A stretch of 64,000 nt of DNA from Weissella cibaria (GCF_004521965.1 NZ_SDGK01000045.1:1-64000), one strand, 5' to 3'. Shown: positions 42,673-52,279, counted from the stretch's first letter. The notes: generated by a model from the sequence alone, not told the origin. A program made the numbers and translations.

Positions 42673-43517
42673 TACTTAACCTCCTGCGTTTGGTGGAATC
42701 GGACCAATTGTGCAAGCGTTGCCGTCATGGCTGGTCGCTGTACAATTGCATCAATAAACCCATTTTCAAGCACTGTTTCAGCCCGTTGGAATTCCTTTGG
42801 TAGCTTCTCATGAATCGTTTGTTCGATAACCCGCTTACCAGCGAATCCAACTAACGCATGTGGCTCAGCCAAAGTAATGTCACCTTGCATTGCAAATGAA
42901 GCTGTCACACCCCCCATCGTTGGATCGGTTAGGATCACGATGTAAGGTAGCCCTGCTTCTTGATGCGCTGCAACTGCTGCACTAACCTTCGCCATTTGCA
43001 TCAACGAGTGAATTCCTTCTTGCATTCGGGCACCACCAGAAGCCGTAAACAGGGTGACCGGCAACTTAGCTGCCGTCGCATGTTCAAAGAGGCGGGTGAT
43101 TTTTTCACCTGTAATCGTACCAAGTGACCCCATAATGAAGTATGAATCCATAATTCCCAAGGCAACCTTTTGATCTTCCAAAGTCGCTATCCCTGTCAGA
43201 ACTGAATCGCCCAAGTCTGTTTGTTGTTGCGCGCGTTCCAATTTACCAGCATAACCCGGGAAATCAGTATCAGCCAACTTCAAATCAGCATCAAGCTCTT
43301 CAAAATCAGTTGTCATCAGCGCAATACGTTCACGCGCTTGTAGGCGGAAGCCATAGCCACAGGCTGGGCAGACACGGTGGTCGCCTAACTGCTTTGAATA
43401 TAGTTGGGCGCCACAGTATGGACAAGCCAAGAACAAACCATCTGGAATACGATCATTCAAGTTCGCATCGCGTTTGATCTTGGGAGTTGAAACCGTGGTG
43501 TTATTAAATAAATCCAT
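42672..43517 (-). CDS. accD: Acetyl-CoA carboxylase carboxyltransferase beta subunit
   Basis: The 281-residue subunit has the N-terminal four-Cys zinc ribbon (CPYC and CPAC), then the crotonase-like fold with GARMQEGIHSLMQMAKVSAA and TDPTMGGVTASFA. It forms the carboxyltransferase with AccA, whose gene overlaps by one base. Confidence 0.96.
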   Translation of the reverse strand: MDLFNNTTVSTPKIKRDANLNDRIPDGLFLACPYCGAQLYSKQLGDHRVCPACGYGFRLQARERIALMTTDFEELDADLKLADTDFPGYAGKLERAQQQTDLGDSVLTGIATLEDQKVALGIMDSYFIMGSLGTITGEKITRLFEHATAAKLPVTLFTASGGARMQEGIHSLMQMAKVSAAVAAHQEAGLPYIVILTDPTMGGVTASFAMQGDITLAEPHALVGFAGKRVIEQTIHEKLPKEFQRAETVLENGFIDAIVQRPAMTATLAQLVRFHQTQEVK

Positions 43518-43529
43518 TGAATCGCCTCC

Positions 43530-44906
43530 TTAATCAGCGGCTGGCAAACTAGCTTGCCAACGTGGCAAAAATTCCTTTTCCAGATAGCGCGTGTCAAACA
43601 TGCCACGTGCTACTGTTGGGTCGTGTAACAAAGCTTTTTGGAAATTGGCGTTTGTATTAACACCTTGAATAACTAATTCATCCAAGATACGGTCCATTTT
43701 CGTGACCGCGTCCAAACGATTATCCGCGTGGACCAAAAGCTTACCAATCATTGAATCGTAGAATGGCTGAATCTTATCACCCGTATAAATGGCAGAGTCA
43801 ATTCGAATACCAGGTCCACCAGTTGGTAGAAAAGCGAAATCAATTGTACCGGCACTGGGTGCAAAGTTCTTAGCTGGTTGCTCCGCGTTTAATCGGACCT
43901 CTAAAGCATGACCCTTAAGGGCAATATCAGCTTGTGACACCTTCAAAGGTTCACCCGCAGCCACTTCAATTTGCATCCGAATCAAATCCACCCCGGTGAC
44001 CATTTCGGTTACTGGATGTTCAACTTGAATACGCGTATTCATCTCCATGAAGTAGAAATGACCATCATGATCTTGCAAGAACTCCAACGTCCCCGTATTT
44101 TCATATTGCAAAGCATTCACAGCCTTAGTTGCAATGTCACCGAGGTTTTCACGCATCGCTGGCGTCACACCGAGCGCTGGACTTTCTTCCATGACCTTTT
44201 GGTTATTACGTTGAAGTGAGCAGTTACGTTCTGGGAAGTACAACACCTGACCAAACTGGTCACGCATCACTTGCATCTCGATGTGACGAACATTCTCCAT
44301 CACCTTCTCGACGTACATGTGTTCATCCCCAAACGCAGCTTTTGCTTCACGTTGGGCGTCATCGAACTTATCTGCTAATTCATCTTCTGAATAAACAAAT
44401 CGCATCCCTTTACCACCACCACCGGCGGCAGCTTTCAGCAACAACGGATAGCCAACCCGGTCAGCGACCGGTTTAGCTTCATTAGCATCACGAATGAACC
44501 CTTCAGAACCCGGAATAACTGGTACGCCAGCCGCACGCATTGATTCACGTGCATTTGCCTTATTACCCATTAATTCGATGACATGGGGGCTTGGCCCGAT
44601 CCACTTCAAACCAACAGCCTCAACCATTTCAACAAATAATTCATTTTCTGATAAGAAACCGTAACCGGGATGAATCGCTTCAGCACCCGTTAACAACGCC
44701 GCACTCAAGATATTCTTCATGTTAAGGTAACTATCTTTAGACTTTGGCCCCCCGACTGAAATCGCTTCGTCGGCTAATTTCACATGGAGGCTATCCGCAT
44801 CAGCTGAAGAATAGATAGCAACAGATTTAATGCCCATTTCCTTCAGTGTACGAATGACACGAACAGCGATTTCACCACGGTTCGCGACTAACACTTTCTT
44901 GAACAT
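43530..44906 (-). CDS. accC: Biotin carboxylase subunit of acetyl-CoA carboxylase
   Basis: The 458-residue ATP-grasp enzyme carboxylates the biotin of AccB. It starts MFKKVLVANRGEIAVRVIR, has the ATP loop KAAAGGGGKGMR, HIEMQVMRDQ, ERNCSLQRNNQKV and the EMNTRIQVEHPVTE motif. The start at 44906 follows GGAG; it lies one base from the fabZ stop. Confidence 0.96.
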   Translation of the reverse strand: MFKKVLVANRGEIAVRVIRTLKEMGIKSVAIYSSADADSLHVKLADEAISVGGPKSKDSYLNMKNILSAALLTGAEAIHPGYGFLSENELFVEMVEAVGLKWIGPSPHVIELMGNKANARESMRAAGVPVIPGSEGFIRDANEAKPVADRVGYPLLLKAAAGGGGKGMRFVYSEDELADKFDDAQREAKAAFGDEHMYVEKVMENVRHIEMQVMRDQFGQVLYFPERNCSLQRNNQKVMEESPALGVTPAMRENLGDIATKAVNALQYENTGTLEFLQDHDGHFYFMEMNTRIQVEHPVTEMVTGVDLIRMQIEVAAGEPLKVSQADIALKGHALEVRLNAEQPAKNFAPSAGTIDFAFLPTGGPGIRIDSAIYTGDKIQPFYDSMIGKLLVHADNRLDAVTKMDRILDELVIQGVNTNANFQKALLHDPTVARGMFDTRYLEKEFLPRWQASLPAAD

Positions 44907-44907
44907 T

Positions 44908-45339
44908 TTAATCTCCAATAATAAACGTCAAATCGGCAGTAGTAGCCTTCTTACCATTAACGTAAGCAACACCCTTACCTTCACCGATTGGACCGCGCAA
45001 ACGATCAAGTGTCACTTCTAGACGCATTTGATCACCAGGTTGAACCATCTTACGGAAACGAGCCTTCTTAATACCACCAAAGTAAGCTGTCTTACCCTTA
45101 AATTCAGGCATCGAAAGTAATGCTACGGCACCTGCTTGTGCTAAGGCTTCAACCGTCAATGCACCAGGAAATGTTGGATTGCCCGGAAAGTGACCTTGGA
45201 AGACTTCTTCATTGATGGTGACATTTTTGATGGCAACCGTTTTTTCGCCCGGCACCAATTCCTCAACCGTATCCAACATTAACATTGGGTAACGGTGTGG
45301 CAAAATTTCTTGAATTTGTTGTGTATTTAGTACTGACAT
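44908..45339 (-). CDS. fabZ: 3-hydroxyacyl-ACP dehydratase FabZ
   Basis: The 143-residue hot-dog-fold enzyme dehydrates 3-hydroxyacyl-ACP. Its catalytic His lies in GHFPGNPTFPG and the Glu in TVEALAQAG. It sits between accB and accC, as in other Lactobacillales. A second, N-terminal-operon copy is found at 51581-52054. Confidence 0.94.
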   Translation of the reverse strand: MSVLNTQQIQEILPHRYPMLMLDTVEELVPGEKTVAIKNVTINEEVFQGHFPGNPTFPGALTVEALAQAGAVALLSMPEFKGKTAYFGGIKKARFRKMVQPGDQMRLEVTLDRLRGPIGEGKGVAYVNGKKATTADLTFIIGD

Positions 45340-45351
45340 TGCCGCCCTTCC

Positions 45352-45819
45352 TTAAGCACCTAGTTCGACACGGAAGATTGCATGACCGTAATCAACCACA
45401 TCCTCTTCCTCTACCAAAATTTCAGTGATGACACCGGCAACTTCACTCTTCACTGGTGTCATTAGCTTCATTGCTTCAACAATCGCAACTTGTTCACCCA
45501 CAGCAACGTGGTCGCCTACTTGCTTGAAAGGCGCAGCATCCGGATTGGCCTTCAAGTAAACCGTTCCAACCAATGGTGCATCAATCGTTACGCCTTGCTT
45601 TTGTTCCTTGTCCAAAGGATGAGGTTCCTTTGCGACAGGCACCTCTGCTGTCGCGACACTCGCAACAGTTGGCTGCGCAGGTGTCGTGACAACAGGTTGC
45701 GTGATTTCGTTCTTACTCAAATGCAAGCTGAAATCATCTGATTGCAATGAAAACTCACGCATCGAACTGTTTTCCAAATCTTGCATCAAAGCGCGAATGT
45801 CATCTAATTGCAAACCCAT
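45352..45819 (-). CDS. accB: Biotin carboxyl carrier protein
   Basis: The 155-residue carrier has a variable Ala/Pro/Thr-rich linker (about 38-75) and a C-terminal biotinyl domain with the biotin site K118 in VEAMKLMTPV. It shares one base with fabF at its start and is followed by fabZ. Confidence 0.95.
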   Translation of the reverse strand: MGLQLDDIRALMQDLENSSMREFSLQSDDFSLHLSKNEITQPVVTTPAQPTVASVATAEVPVAKEPHPLDKEQKQGVTIDAPLVGTVYLKANPDAAPFKQVGDHVAVGEQVAIVEAMKLMTPVKSEVAGVITEILVEEEDVVDYGHAIFRVELGA

Positions 45820-47054
45820 TAATTCTCACTCCACTTCTTGAAAATTACAGCGGCATTGTGGCCACCGAAACCATAGTTAGCTGACAAAACGTAGTTAGGC
45901 GCAACAAACTTGTTGTCGTCATTAACCAGCGTCACACCAGCAGTTTCAGGATCTTGTTCCGTTACACCAACATTAACTGGCAATTGTTCACGAACCAACG
46001 CACCAATTGCGGCAATAGCCTCAATGGCACCAGCTGCTCCCAACAAGTGTCCAGTCATACCCTTAGTTGATGAAACCAAGACGCCGTTCTTACCAAAGAC
46101 CAATTCCATGGCTTTTGATTCAGCCGCGTCATTGGCACCAGTTGCCGTTCCGTGTGCGTTGACATAATCAATGTCGCTCGCTTGGATACCGGCGTCTTGC
46201 AAAGCCAACTTAACTGAACCAGCTGGTCCTGATCCATCAGGAGTTGGGCTGGTCAAGTGGTAAGCATCAGAGTTTGCCCCGTAACCAACCACTTCGGCGA
46301 TGATTTCTGCACCGCGGGCTTGCGCGTGTTCCAATGATTCCAAAACCAAGATTCCTGAACCCTCACCCATGACGAAACCGTGCCGATTTACATCAAATGG
46401 CTTTGATGCTTCAAGTGGATTTGGTTCGGTTGACAAGGCAGTCAACGCTGCGAACCCTGAGATTCCTATTTCGTTAACCGTCGCTTCAGATCCACCCGTA
46501 ACCATCACATCATACTTACCTGATTGGATACGCCAGAAAGCTTCACCAATCGCGTTCGTCGCACTGGCACACGCCGTTGACAATGTGTAGTTAATTCCCT
46601 TGGCCCCGTAACGCATTGACACGTTACCTGACACCATGTTAGGAATCGCGTTCGGCACGAACATTGGGCTCACACGTTGTGGTCCCTTGTCATGCATCTT
46701 GATAACTTGTTCTTCGATAGTCGTCAAACCACCGATTCCATTACCCATGATAACGCCGAAACGATCAGGCTTATCCACACCATCGGCTAAGCCGGCGTTT
46801 TCCAAAGCTTCACCAGTAGCGTGAACGGCGTATTGTGAAAACAAGTCCATCTTGCGCGACTCACGCTTACCAATGCGAGCAGCAGAATCGAAGTTTTTCA
46901 CTTCACCAGCAACTGTGACACCCGTCTCAGTTGCGTCAAACTTTGTAATTGGCGCAATTCCAACTTGGCTGTTAAAAATCCCATCCAAAAAATCATTTGC
47001 TGTATTACCAACGGGTGTAACTGCACCCAAACCTGTTACGACAACTCGTGTCAT
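45819..47054 (-). CDS. fabF: Beta-ketoacyl-ACP synthase II
   Basis: The 411-residue condensing enzyme lengthens acyl-ACP with malonyl-ACP. The catalytic Cys is C162 in STACASATNA; the two His are in NAHGTATGANDA and KGMTGHLLGAAG. AGGAG precedes the ATG. An unusual hairpin lies between it and fabG. Confidence 0.96.
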   Translation of the reverse strand: MTRVVVTGLGAVTPVGNTANDFLDGIFNSQVGIAPITKFDATETGVTVAGEVKNFDSAARIGKRESRKMDLFSQYAVHATGEALENAGLADGVDKPDRFGVIMGNGIGGLTTIEEQVIKMHDKGPQRVSPMFVPNAIPNMVSGNVSMRYGAKGINYTLSTACASATNAIGEAFWRIQSGKYDVMVTGGSEATVNEIGISGFAALTALSTEPNPLEASKPFDVNRHGFVMGEGSGILVLESLEHAQARGAEIIAEVVGYGANSDAYHLTSPTPDGSGPAGSVKLALQDAGIQASDIDYVNAHGTATGANDAAESKAMELVFGKNGVLVSSTKGMTGHLLGAAGAIEAIAAIGALVREQLPVNVGVTEQDPETAGVTLVNDDNKFVAPNYVLSANYGFGGHNAAVIFKKWSEN

Positions 47055-47082
47055 GTTGTTCTCCTCTACTTTCCTAAAGCTT

Positions 47083-47134
47083 GGATACGACTTATTAATA
47101 AGTTGTAAAAGAATAAGTGCATTAAGTCGTATCC
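47083..47134 (-). repeat. Long inverted repeat between fabG and fabF
   Basis: GGATACGACTTA and TAAGTCGTATCC form a perfect 12-pair stem around a 28-base loop. No T run follows on either strand, so it is not an ordinary terminator. It may be an RNA-processing or stability element inside the operon, or the trace of a small mobile repeat. Confidence 0.75.
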
Positions 47135-47141
47135 GTTTTCC

Positions 47142-47864
47142 TTAGATGTACAATCCACCATCGACCGTAATAGTTTGGCCAGTGATGTAATCGTTTTGAG
47201 CCAAGAACAAGGCAGTTTGTGCGATTTCCGTCGCGTTTCCAAAACGCTTCAAAGGCACAGCCTCTAGGACCTGTTCCTTAACCTTGTCAGACAACGCATC
47301 TGTCATGTCTGATACAATCATGCCGGGTGCAATTGCATTAACCCGAATGCCACGCATTGCACCTTCTTTAGCCAATGACTTTGTCAAACCAACAATACCA
47401 GCCTTTGACGCTGCGTAATTTGCTTGTCCAACATTTCCCATCAGCCCCACAACAGATGCCATGTTAATGATATTTCCTGAGCGGGCACGCAACATCTTTT
47501 TAAAGATTGGCTGTGTCACATTAAACGTTCCGTTTAAGTTTGTATTCACAACGTTGGCAAATTCACTTGGCTTCATGCCCATTGTCAATTTGTCGTCAAC
47601 AATTCCAGCATTGTTAATCAAAATATCAATGCCGACAATTTCTTCAAACAAACCCGCAAGGGCGTTATTAACGCTTTCCTCATCAGCAATATCCGCTGTA
47701 ATAGCTAGTGTGTTCTCACCAAATTCAGCCATCATGTCTGGTCTAACGGCCGAACGGCCGTGCAAAATCACCCGAGCTCCAGCCGCATCAAAGGCTTTTG
47801 CAACCGCTAAGCCAATACCACGCGTTGATCCTGTGATTAACACATTTTTGTTTGTTAAATCCAT
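47142..47864 (-). CDS. fabG: 3-oxoacyl-ACP reductase
   Basis: The 240-residue short-chain dehydrogenase reduces 3-ketoacyl-ACP with NADPH. It has the TGSTRGIGLAVA nucleotide motif, NNAGI, the catalytic Ser in NMASVVG and YAASKAG, and a C-terminal GQTITVDGG. The start shares one base with the fabD stop. Confidence 0.96.
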   Translation of the reverse strand: MDLTNKNVLITGSTRGIGLAVAKAFDAAGARVILHGRSAVRPDMMAEFGENTLAITADIADEESVNNALAGLFEEIVGIDILINNAGIVDDKLTMGMKPSEFANVVNTNLNGTFNVTQPIFKKMLRARSGNIINMASVVGLMGNVGQANYAASKAGIVGLTKSLAKEGAMRGIRVNAIAPGMIVSDMTDALSDKVKEQVLEAVPLKRFGNATEIAQTALFLAQNDYITGQTITVDGGLYI

Positions 47865-48805
47865 TACACTGTCTCCTGTGCCGCAATCAACATATTGCGA
47901 ACCTCATTAAATGAAGCCAAATCCTTAACGCAGTAGCGCCTGATATCTTTACCAACGATTTTCTTTGCGAATTTCATCAAGGTATCACTTGGTCCAAACT
48001 CAATTAGCGTATCAACGCCATTATCAACCATCGCTTGCAATGCTTGTGCGAAATAAGTTGGTGACGTAATCTGCTTTAACAAAGTTGCTTTAACATCGTC
48101 AAACTTTTGGCCCGTTGTATTTGAGTACACTGCAAATGCTGGTGTACTAAACGTTTCATCCGTTAAACGATCTGCTAGTTGATCAACCGCCGTTTGCAAC
48201 AATGGTGTGTGGAATGCACCTGAAACTGGCAATTCGACTATGCGTGAAACACCGACTTCCGTCAATGCGACCATTGCCTCATCAACATCTGCTTCGATTC
48301 CACCAATGACCAATTGATTGAACGTGTTAAAGTTCGCTGGGTACACGCGCTTTCCCGTAGCTCGCAATTTTTCAAGCGTTGCAACAACCAAGTCTTGATC
48401 ATCCGTCATTACGGCAACCATCTTACCTGGGTTTGCATCACCGGCGTCTTGCATGTACGCACCACGATCCTTAATAATGGCCATACCTTGTTCAAATGTC
48501 ATTGACCCAGCGGCTGTTAATGCACTGTACTCACCCAAACTCAGGCCCAATGCACCGGCTGGTTCAGGCATCACATCTGACAAAGCGTTGTAGATACCCA
48601 TGCTCATTGCCAAAATAGCAGGTTGTGTGTACTTCGTTTGCTTGATGTTATCTTCACTATTCACAATAGTGGTCATCACATCGTAGCCAAGTAGTTCACT
48701 CGCATGGTCGATTGTTTCTTGATATTTAGGTAGAGTGGCATACAAATCGGCACCCATACCAACTTGTTGAGCCCCTTGCCCGCTCATCAATAGTCCTAGT
48801 TTCAT
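47864..48805 (-). CDS. fabD: Malonyl-CoA:ACP transacylase
   Basis: The 313-residue enzyme loads malonyl groups onto ACP. It has MSGQGAQQVGMG at the start, the nucleophile S89 in GLSLGEYSAL and the catalytic His in GAFHTPLL. Confidence 0.96.
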   Translation of the reverse strand: MKLGLLMSGQGAQQVGMGADLYATLPKYQETIDHASELLGYDVMTTIVNSEDNIKQTKYTQPAILAMSMGIYNALSDVMPEPAGALGLSLGEYSALTAAGSMTFEQGMAIIKDRGAYMQDAGDANPGKMVAVMTDDQDLVVATLEKLRATGKRVYPANFNTFNQLVIGGIEADVDEAMVALTEVGVSRIVELPVSGAFHTPLLQTAVDQLADRLTDETFSTPAFAVYSNTTGQKFDDVKATLLKQITSPTYFAQALQAMVDNGVDTLIEFGPSDTLMKFAKKIVGKDIRRYCVKDLASFNEVRNMLIAAQETV

Positions 48806-48826
48806 GTTTTTTACCTCGTTGTTTGG

Positions 48827-49774
48827 TTACTTCAGCAAATCTTCAGCTTGTGACCAAACATCTTCTAGAATTTCAGCCACTGGCTTTATCTCATGAATCA
48901 TTCCTGAAATTTGGCCAGCCATGAAGGCCCCATTTTCTTTATCACCATCAAGCACTGCTCGACGAAGAGACCCATTCTCAAGTTCTTCGATTGCATCTGC
49001 ATCTGGCTTTGGCTTCGTAATTTCAATGCGCTCTTGCTTGACAAAGTTCTTTGACATCTTAGTCTTCAAGACACGGGCACGGTTACCGAGTAACTCCCCC
49101 GTCACAAGCGTATCGATATCCTTTGCTTTCACAACAGCATTCTTAAAGTTTTCGTGGACCTCCGACTCAGCTGAAGCCAAGAAGCGTGTTCCCATTTGAA
49201 CACCAGAGGCACCTAGCATGAAGGCCGCAGTAACACCACGACCATCTGCAATCCCACCTGCCGCAATAACCGGAATGTTCAACGCGTCAACCACCTGTGG
49301 AACCAACGTCATCGTCGTCAACATACCAATGTGACCACCTGACTCCATTCCTTCGGCAACAACCGCATCAACACCCTTCTTTTCCATCATTTTAGCCAAG
49401 CCAACAGATGGAACGACCGGGATAACCAGGATATCGTGGCTGTGCAACTCTTCAATAAACGGTGATGGATCACCTGCACCGGTTGCCACAACTTGCACAC
49501 CTTCTTCGATAATGACATCGAAAACTTCACGGATGTGGCGTGATAGCAACATCACATTGACACCAAACGGCCTATCAGTCACTTCACGGGCACGACGAAT
49601 TTCTTCACGCACCTTGTCAGCCTTCCAATAACCTGTTCCGATAATTCCCAAACCTCCAGCCTCAGAGACGGCACCAGCAAGATGTCCCGTACCCGCCCAG
49701 GCCATTCCGCCTTGGATGATAGGGTACTTCATACCCAACTTTTCAAATAATGGATTATTTAGCTTAACGCTCAT
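48827..49774 (-). CDS. fabK: Enoyl-ACP reductase II (FMN type)
   Basis: The 315-residue flavin enzyme performs the last reduction of each elongation cycle. Motifs are PIIQGGMAWAGTG, GGLGIIGTGY and AAGGIADGRGVTAAF, typical of FabK and related to nitronate monooxygenases. Its place between acpP and fabD supports FabK. No fabI is in the operon. Confidence 0.94.
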   Translation of the reverse strand: MSVKLNNPLFEKLGMKYPIIQGGMAWAGTGHLAGAVSEAGGLGIIGTGYWKADKVREEIRRAREVTDRPFGVNVMLLSRHIREVFDVIIEEGVQVVATGAGDPSPFIEELHSHDILVIPVVPSVGLAKMMEKKGVDAVVAEGMESGGHIGMLTTMTLVPQVVDALNIPVIAAGGIADGRGVTAAFMLGASGVQMGTRFLASAESEVHENFKNAVVKAKDIDTLVTGELLGNRARVLKTKMSKNFVKQERIEITKPKPDADAIEELENGSLRRAVLDGDKENGAFMAGQISGMIHEIKPVAEILEDVWSQAEDLLK

Positions 49775-49805
49775 TTTGTGGTTCCTTTCTCTTGGTGCTG
49801 AATAT

Positions 49806-50045
49806 TTAGGCGTTAACTTGTGCAGCTACCTTGTTAACCAAGTCTTGTACCGTTTGGATTTCTTCAGCAACAGCCAACTTAATGTCGAAGTCGTCTTCCA
49901 CACGGTTCAACACTTCAAACAAATCCAATGAATCTGCGTCGATGTCTTCCGTTAAGTTCGTTTCAGGCTTAACTTCGCCATCTTCCAAGTCAAATTGGTC
50001 TACCAAGATTTCAGTTACCTTGTTCAAAATTTCTGCTTCAGTCAT
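49806..50045 (-). CDS. acpP: Acyl carrier protein
   Basis: The 79-residue acidic protein carries the phosphopantetheine on S39 in DADSLDLFE. It precedes fabK. The 91-base gap after fabH is AT-rich and may hold a second promoter (a TATACAT-like element on the minus strand). Confidence 0.95.
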   Translation of the reverse strand: MTEAEILNKVTEILVDQFDLEDGEVKPETNLTEDIDADSLDLFEVLNRVEDDFDIKLAVAEEIQTVQDLVNKVAAQVNA

Positions 50046-50136
50046 GTTATTGTCCTCTATTTCTTTTGTTTAATAATTTAATAATTGGATAATTTAAATG
50101 TATAGGTCATATACAAAAATGGTTAAATAAACTACA

Positions 50137-51108
50137 CTACACCTTAATAATCAAGGCACCAACCGTTAAGCCACCACCAAACCCGGCAATCGCAATTGTT
50201 TGCCCAGGCTTAATCGTCCCAGCTTCACGCAGTTCATCAAGTAAAATACCGATACTAGCTGCACTAGTATTACCATAGAACGCCATGTTCGTTGGAAACT
50301 TTTCGATCGGCTGACCGAATCGCTTCGCAATGCTGCTAACGATTCGTCCATTTGCCTGATGCAACAGATAATAATCAATCTCATCAGGTGTGAGGCCTGC
50401 TTTTGCAAGCGCCTCGTTTAAGACCGCCGGCACTTCGCGTGTCGCGAAATTATACACTTCACGACCATTCATCTTAAAATACTGATCAGTAACCTTTAAC
50501 TCACCCGCAAAATAATTTGCGTTTCGTTGTTGACCAGCCGTCAGGAATTCTGATCGTTCACCAAAGGTTTTCAATGATTCCGCTAGTAAGCCTGTTTCTG
50601 CTACGGTACGTTCAAGCAAAACCCCGGCCGCACCGTCACCAAACAACACGGCTGTTGATCGGTCATCCCAATCAACTAACTTACTTAAGACCTCTGCTCC
50701 AATAACTAAACCGTGTCGATAACGTGTCGTTAACAACGCGCTCGCCATACTCAGCGTATAAACAAACCCTGAGCATGCCGCGCTTAGATCCCAAGCGAAA
50801 GCGTTCGTAGCGCCAATCTTTCCTTGCACAATTTGTGCCACACTTGGTGATAACGTGTCAGGAGACATTGTTCCCACTAAAATGAAATCTAATTGATCAG
50901 CTGTTAAACCAGCTTGATTCAATAGTTTTGTTGCAACACCAACAGCTAAATCACTCGTATCCTCAGTCGTTACGATATGCCGTTGGCGAATGCCGGTACG
51001 CGGTTGAATCCATTCATCGGATGTATCCATAAATGTCGCTAACTCATCATTAGTTACGACCCTTTCTGGCACGACTCGCGCTGACTGGACGATGGTAAAT
51101 CTTTCCAT
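50137..51108 (-). CDS. fabH: Beta-ketoacyl-ACP synthase III
   Basis: The 323-residue enzyme starts fatty-acid synthesis by joining acetyl-CoA and malonyl-ACP. The catalytic Cys is C112 in LSAACSGFVY; the His and Asn are in LLHQANGRI and FYGNTSAAS. It follows fabT closely. Confidence 0.96.
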   Translation of the reverse strand: MERFTIVQSARVVPERVVTNDELATFMDTSDEWIQPRTGIRQRHIVTTEDTSDLAVGVATKLLNQAGLTADQLDFILVGTMSPDTLSPSVAQIVQGKIGATNAFAWDLSAACSGFVYTLSMASALLTTRYRHGLVIGAEVLSKLVDWDDRSTAVLFGDGAAGVLLERTVAETGLLAESLKTFGERSEFLTAGQQRNANYFAGELKVTDQYFKMNGREVYNFATREVPAVLNEALAKAGLTPDEIDYYLLHQANGRIVSSIAKRFGQPIEKFPTNMAFYGNTSAASIGILLDELREAGTIKPGQTIAIAGFGGGLTVGALIIKV

Positions 51109-51119
51109 ATCGCCCTCTC

Positions 51120-51578
51120 TTAGAACTGGATTAGCTCGTGAAGATATTCTTGCAAATTAAGTACGGCCTTTTTCACCGCCTCGGTTTCATCGTCAGATAG
51201 AGAATCAAATAACGAGTGCGCCATACCGCGGTGAAAAGCCTCGTGGGCACGGAAAACTGTACGTCCGTTGTGAGTCAGCACCAAATGGACAACCCGTCGA
51301 TCATTGTCATCACGATGACGTTCGACGTAGCCCTTTTTGACTAATTTATCAATAACACTCGTCATCGCACTTGGTGTTAAGTGCACCATTTCTGCAACTT
51401 GCGATGCGGTCCGGGTCTCATACATCGAGATTGCCGCAATCGTGTGCATATCTTTAATCGTGATGTCATTGAATTTTGATTCGCGTAATGAGGCTTCCTC
51501 AATCCACACAACGTTATTAAATACGTTGACCAATGCCTCATTAATCTGTTCGAATGATGCTTCTTCACTAGCTACCAT
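51120..51578 (-). CDS. fabT: FabT, MarR-family repressor of fatty-acid synthesis
   Basis: The 152-residue winged-helix protein (TASQVAEMVHLTPSAMTSVIDKLVKKG and a DDNDRRVVHL wing) is the FabT of Lactobacillales, which represses the fab operon when bound to long-chain acyl-ACP. Its gene is second in the operon, and a FabT-like operator covers the promoter. Confidence 0.93.
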   Translation of the reverse strand: MVASEEASFEQINEALVNVFNNVVWIEEASLRESKFNDITIKDMHTIAAISMYETRTASQVAEMVHLTPSAMTSVIDKLVKKGYVERHRDDNDRRVVHLVLTHNGRTVFRAHEAFHRGMAHSLFDSLSDDETEAVKKAVLNLQEYLHELIQF

Positions 51579-51580
51579 AC

Positions 51581-52054
51581 TTACTTCTCCGTCTCACTCT
51601 TGGCATTTTCTGCCGATTGCTCTTCAGGTGAAACAACAAACATCAGTTCAGCACTAGTTGCTAACTTGCCATCTACCATTGCCTTGACGTTTACTGTTCC
51701 CATGTTCTCTCTCAGATTACCGAATTCTACGTGTAACTTCAAGACGTCACCTGGTTTAACCATGCGCTTGAACTTGGCATTATCAATACCCGTCATGTAA
51801 GCCGTCTTACCAACGAACTGCGGTGATGACAAAATCAGAATCGATGCCGCTTGTGCAAGCGACTCAATAATTAGTACTCCAGGCATAACTGGATTACCTG
51901 GAAAGTGTCCTTGAAAGAACTGTTCATTAATAGTGACATTCTTTGTCGCAATCAATGACTCGCCAGGCACCATCTCATCAACGTAATCCATGTATAAAAT
52001 TGGATAACGATTTGGAATCAAATCCATAATTTCCATGGTTCTCAAAACCGCCAT
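51581..52054 (-). CDS. Second FabZ-like 3-hydroxyacyl-ACP dehydratase
   Basis: The 157-residue hot-dog enzyme has the catalytic His in GHFPGNPVMPG and the Glu in IIESLAQAA. As first gene of the operon it occupies the place of the fabN/fabZ1 type in enterococci and lactobacilli, where one copy also isomerises trans-2 to cis-3-decenoyl-ACP to start unsaturated fatty acids. No fabM or fabA is in the operon, so this role is plausible but cannot be read from sequence. AAGGAG precedes the ATG. Confidence 0.9.
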   Translation of the reverse strand: MAVLRTMEIMDLIPNRYPILYMDYVDEMVPGESLIATKNVTINEQFFQGHFPGNPVMPGVLIIESLAQAASILILSSPQFVGKTAYMTGIDNAKFKRMVKPGDVLKLHVEFGNLRENMGTVNVKAMVDGKLATSAELMFVVSPEEQSAENAKSETEK

Positions 52055-52076
52055 AGTCCCGCTCCTTCCAGAAAGT

Positions 52077-52111
52077 ATTTCGAATATCGAAATATTCGAT
52101 ATTCAAATATT
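52077..52111 (-). promoter_or_regulatory. FabT-like operator, overlapping palindromes
   Basis: Three overlapping inverted repeats lie here: ATTTCGA-ATA-TCGAAAT (52077-52093), the perfect AATATCGAA-ATA-TTCGATATT (52083-52103), and a one-mismatch repeat at about 52093-52111. They look like two FabT boxes in tandem and cover the -10 and transcription start of the operon. Confidence 0.75.
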
Positions 52112-52135
52112 ATTTTACTTTCATCGAATTGTCAA
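52107..52135 (-). promoter_or_regulatory. SigmaA promoter of the fatty-acid operon
   Basis: On the minus strand TTGACA (52135-52130), a 17-base spacer and TAATAT (52112-52107) form a strong promoter overlapped by the FabT-like operator. Confidence 0.88.
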
Positions 52136-52181
52136 CACGACTTCTCCAATAAATATGCGTATACCCCATTTACAATTAACA

Positions 52182-52223
52182 CAAAAAACGCAGAAAACGC
52201 CTGTTTTTGGGCGTTTTCTGCGT
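52182..52223 (-). terminator. Second terminator downstream of csbD
   Basis: On the minus strand ACGCAGAAAACGCC pairs with GGCGTTTTCTGCGT and is followed by TTTTTG. Confidence 0.85.
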
Positions 52224-52279
52224 AACGTGATAATGACGTGTTCACAATTTATTCAATATTTATTCATCCACTTACAAAA

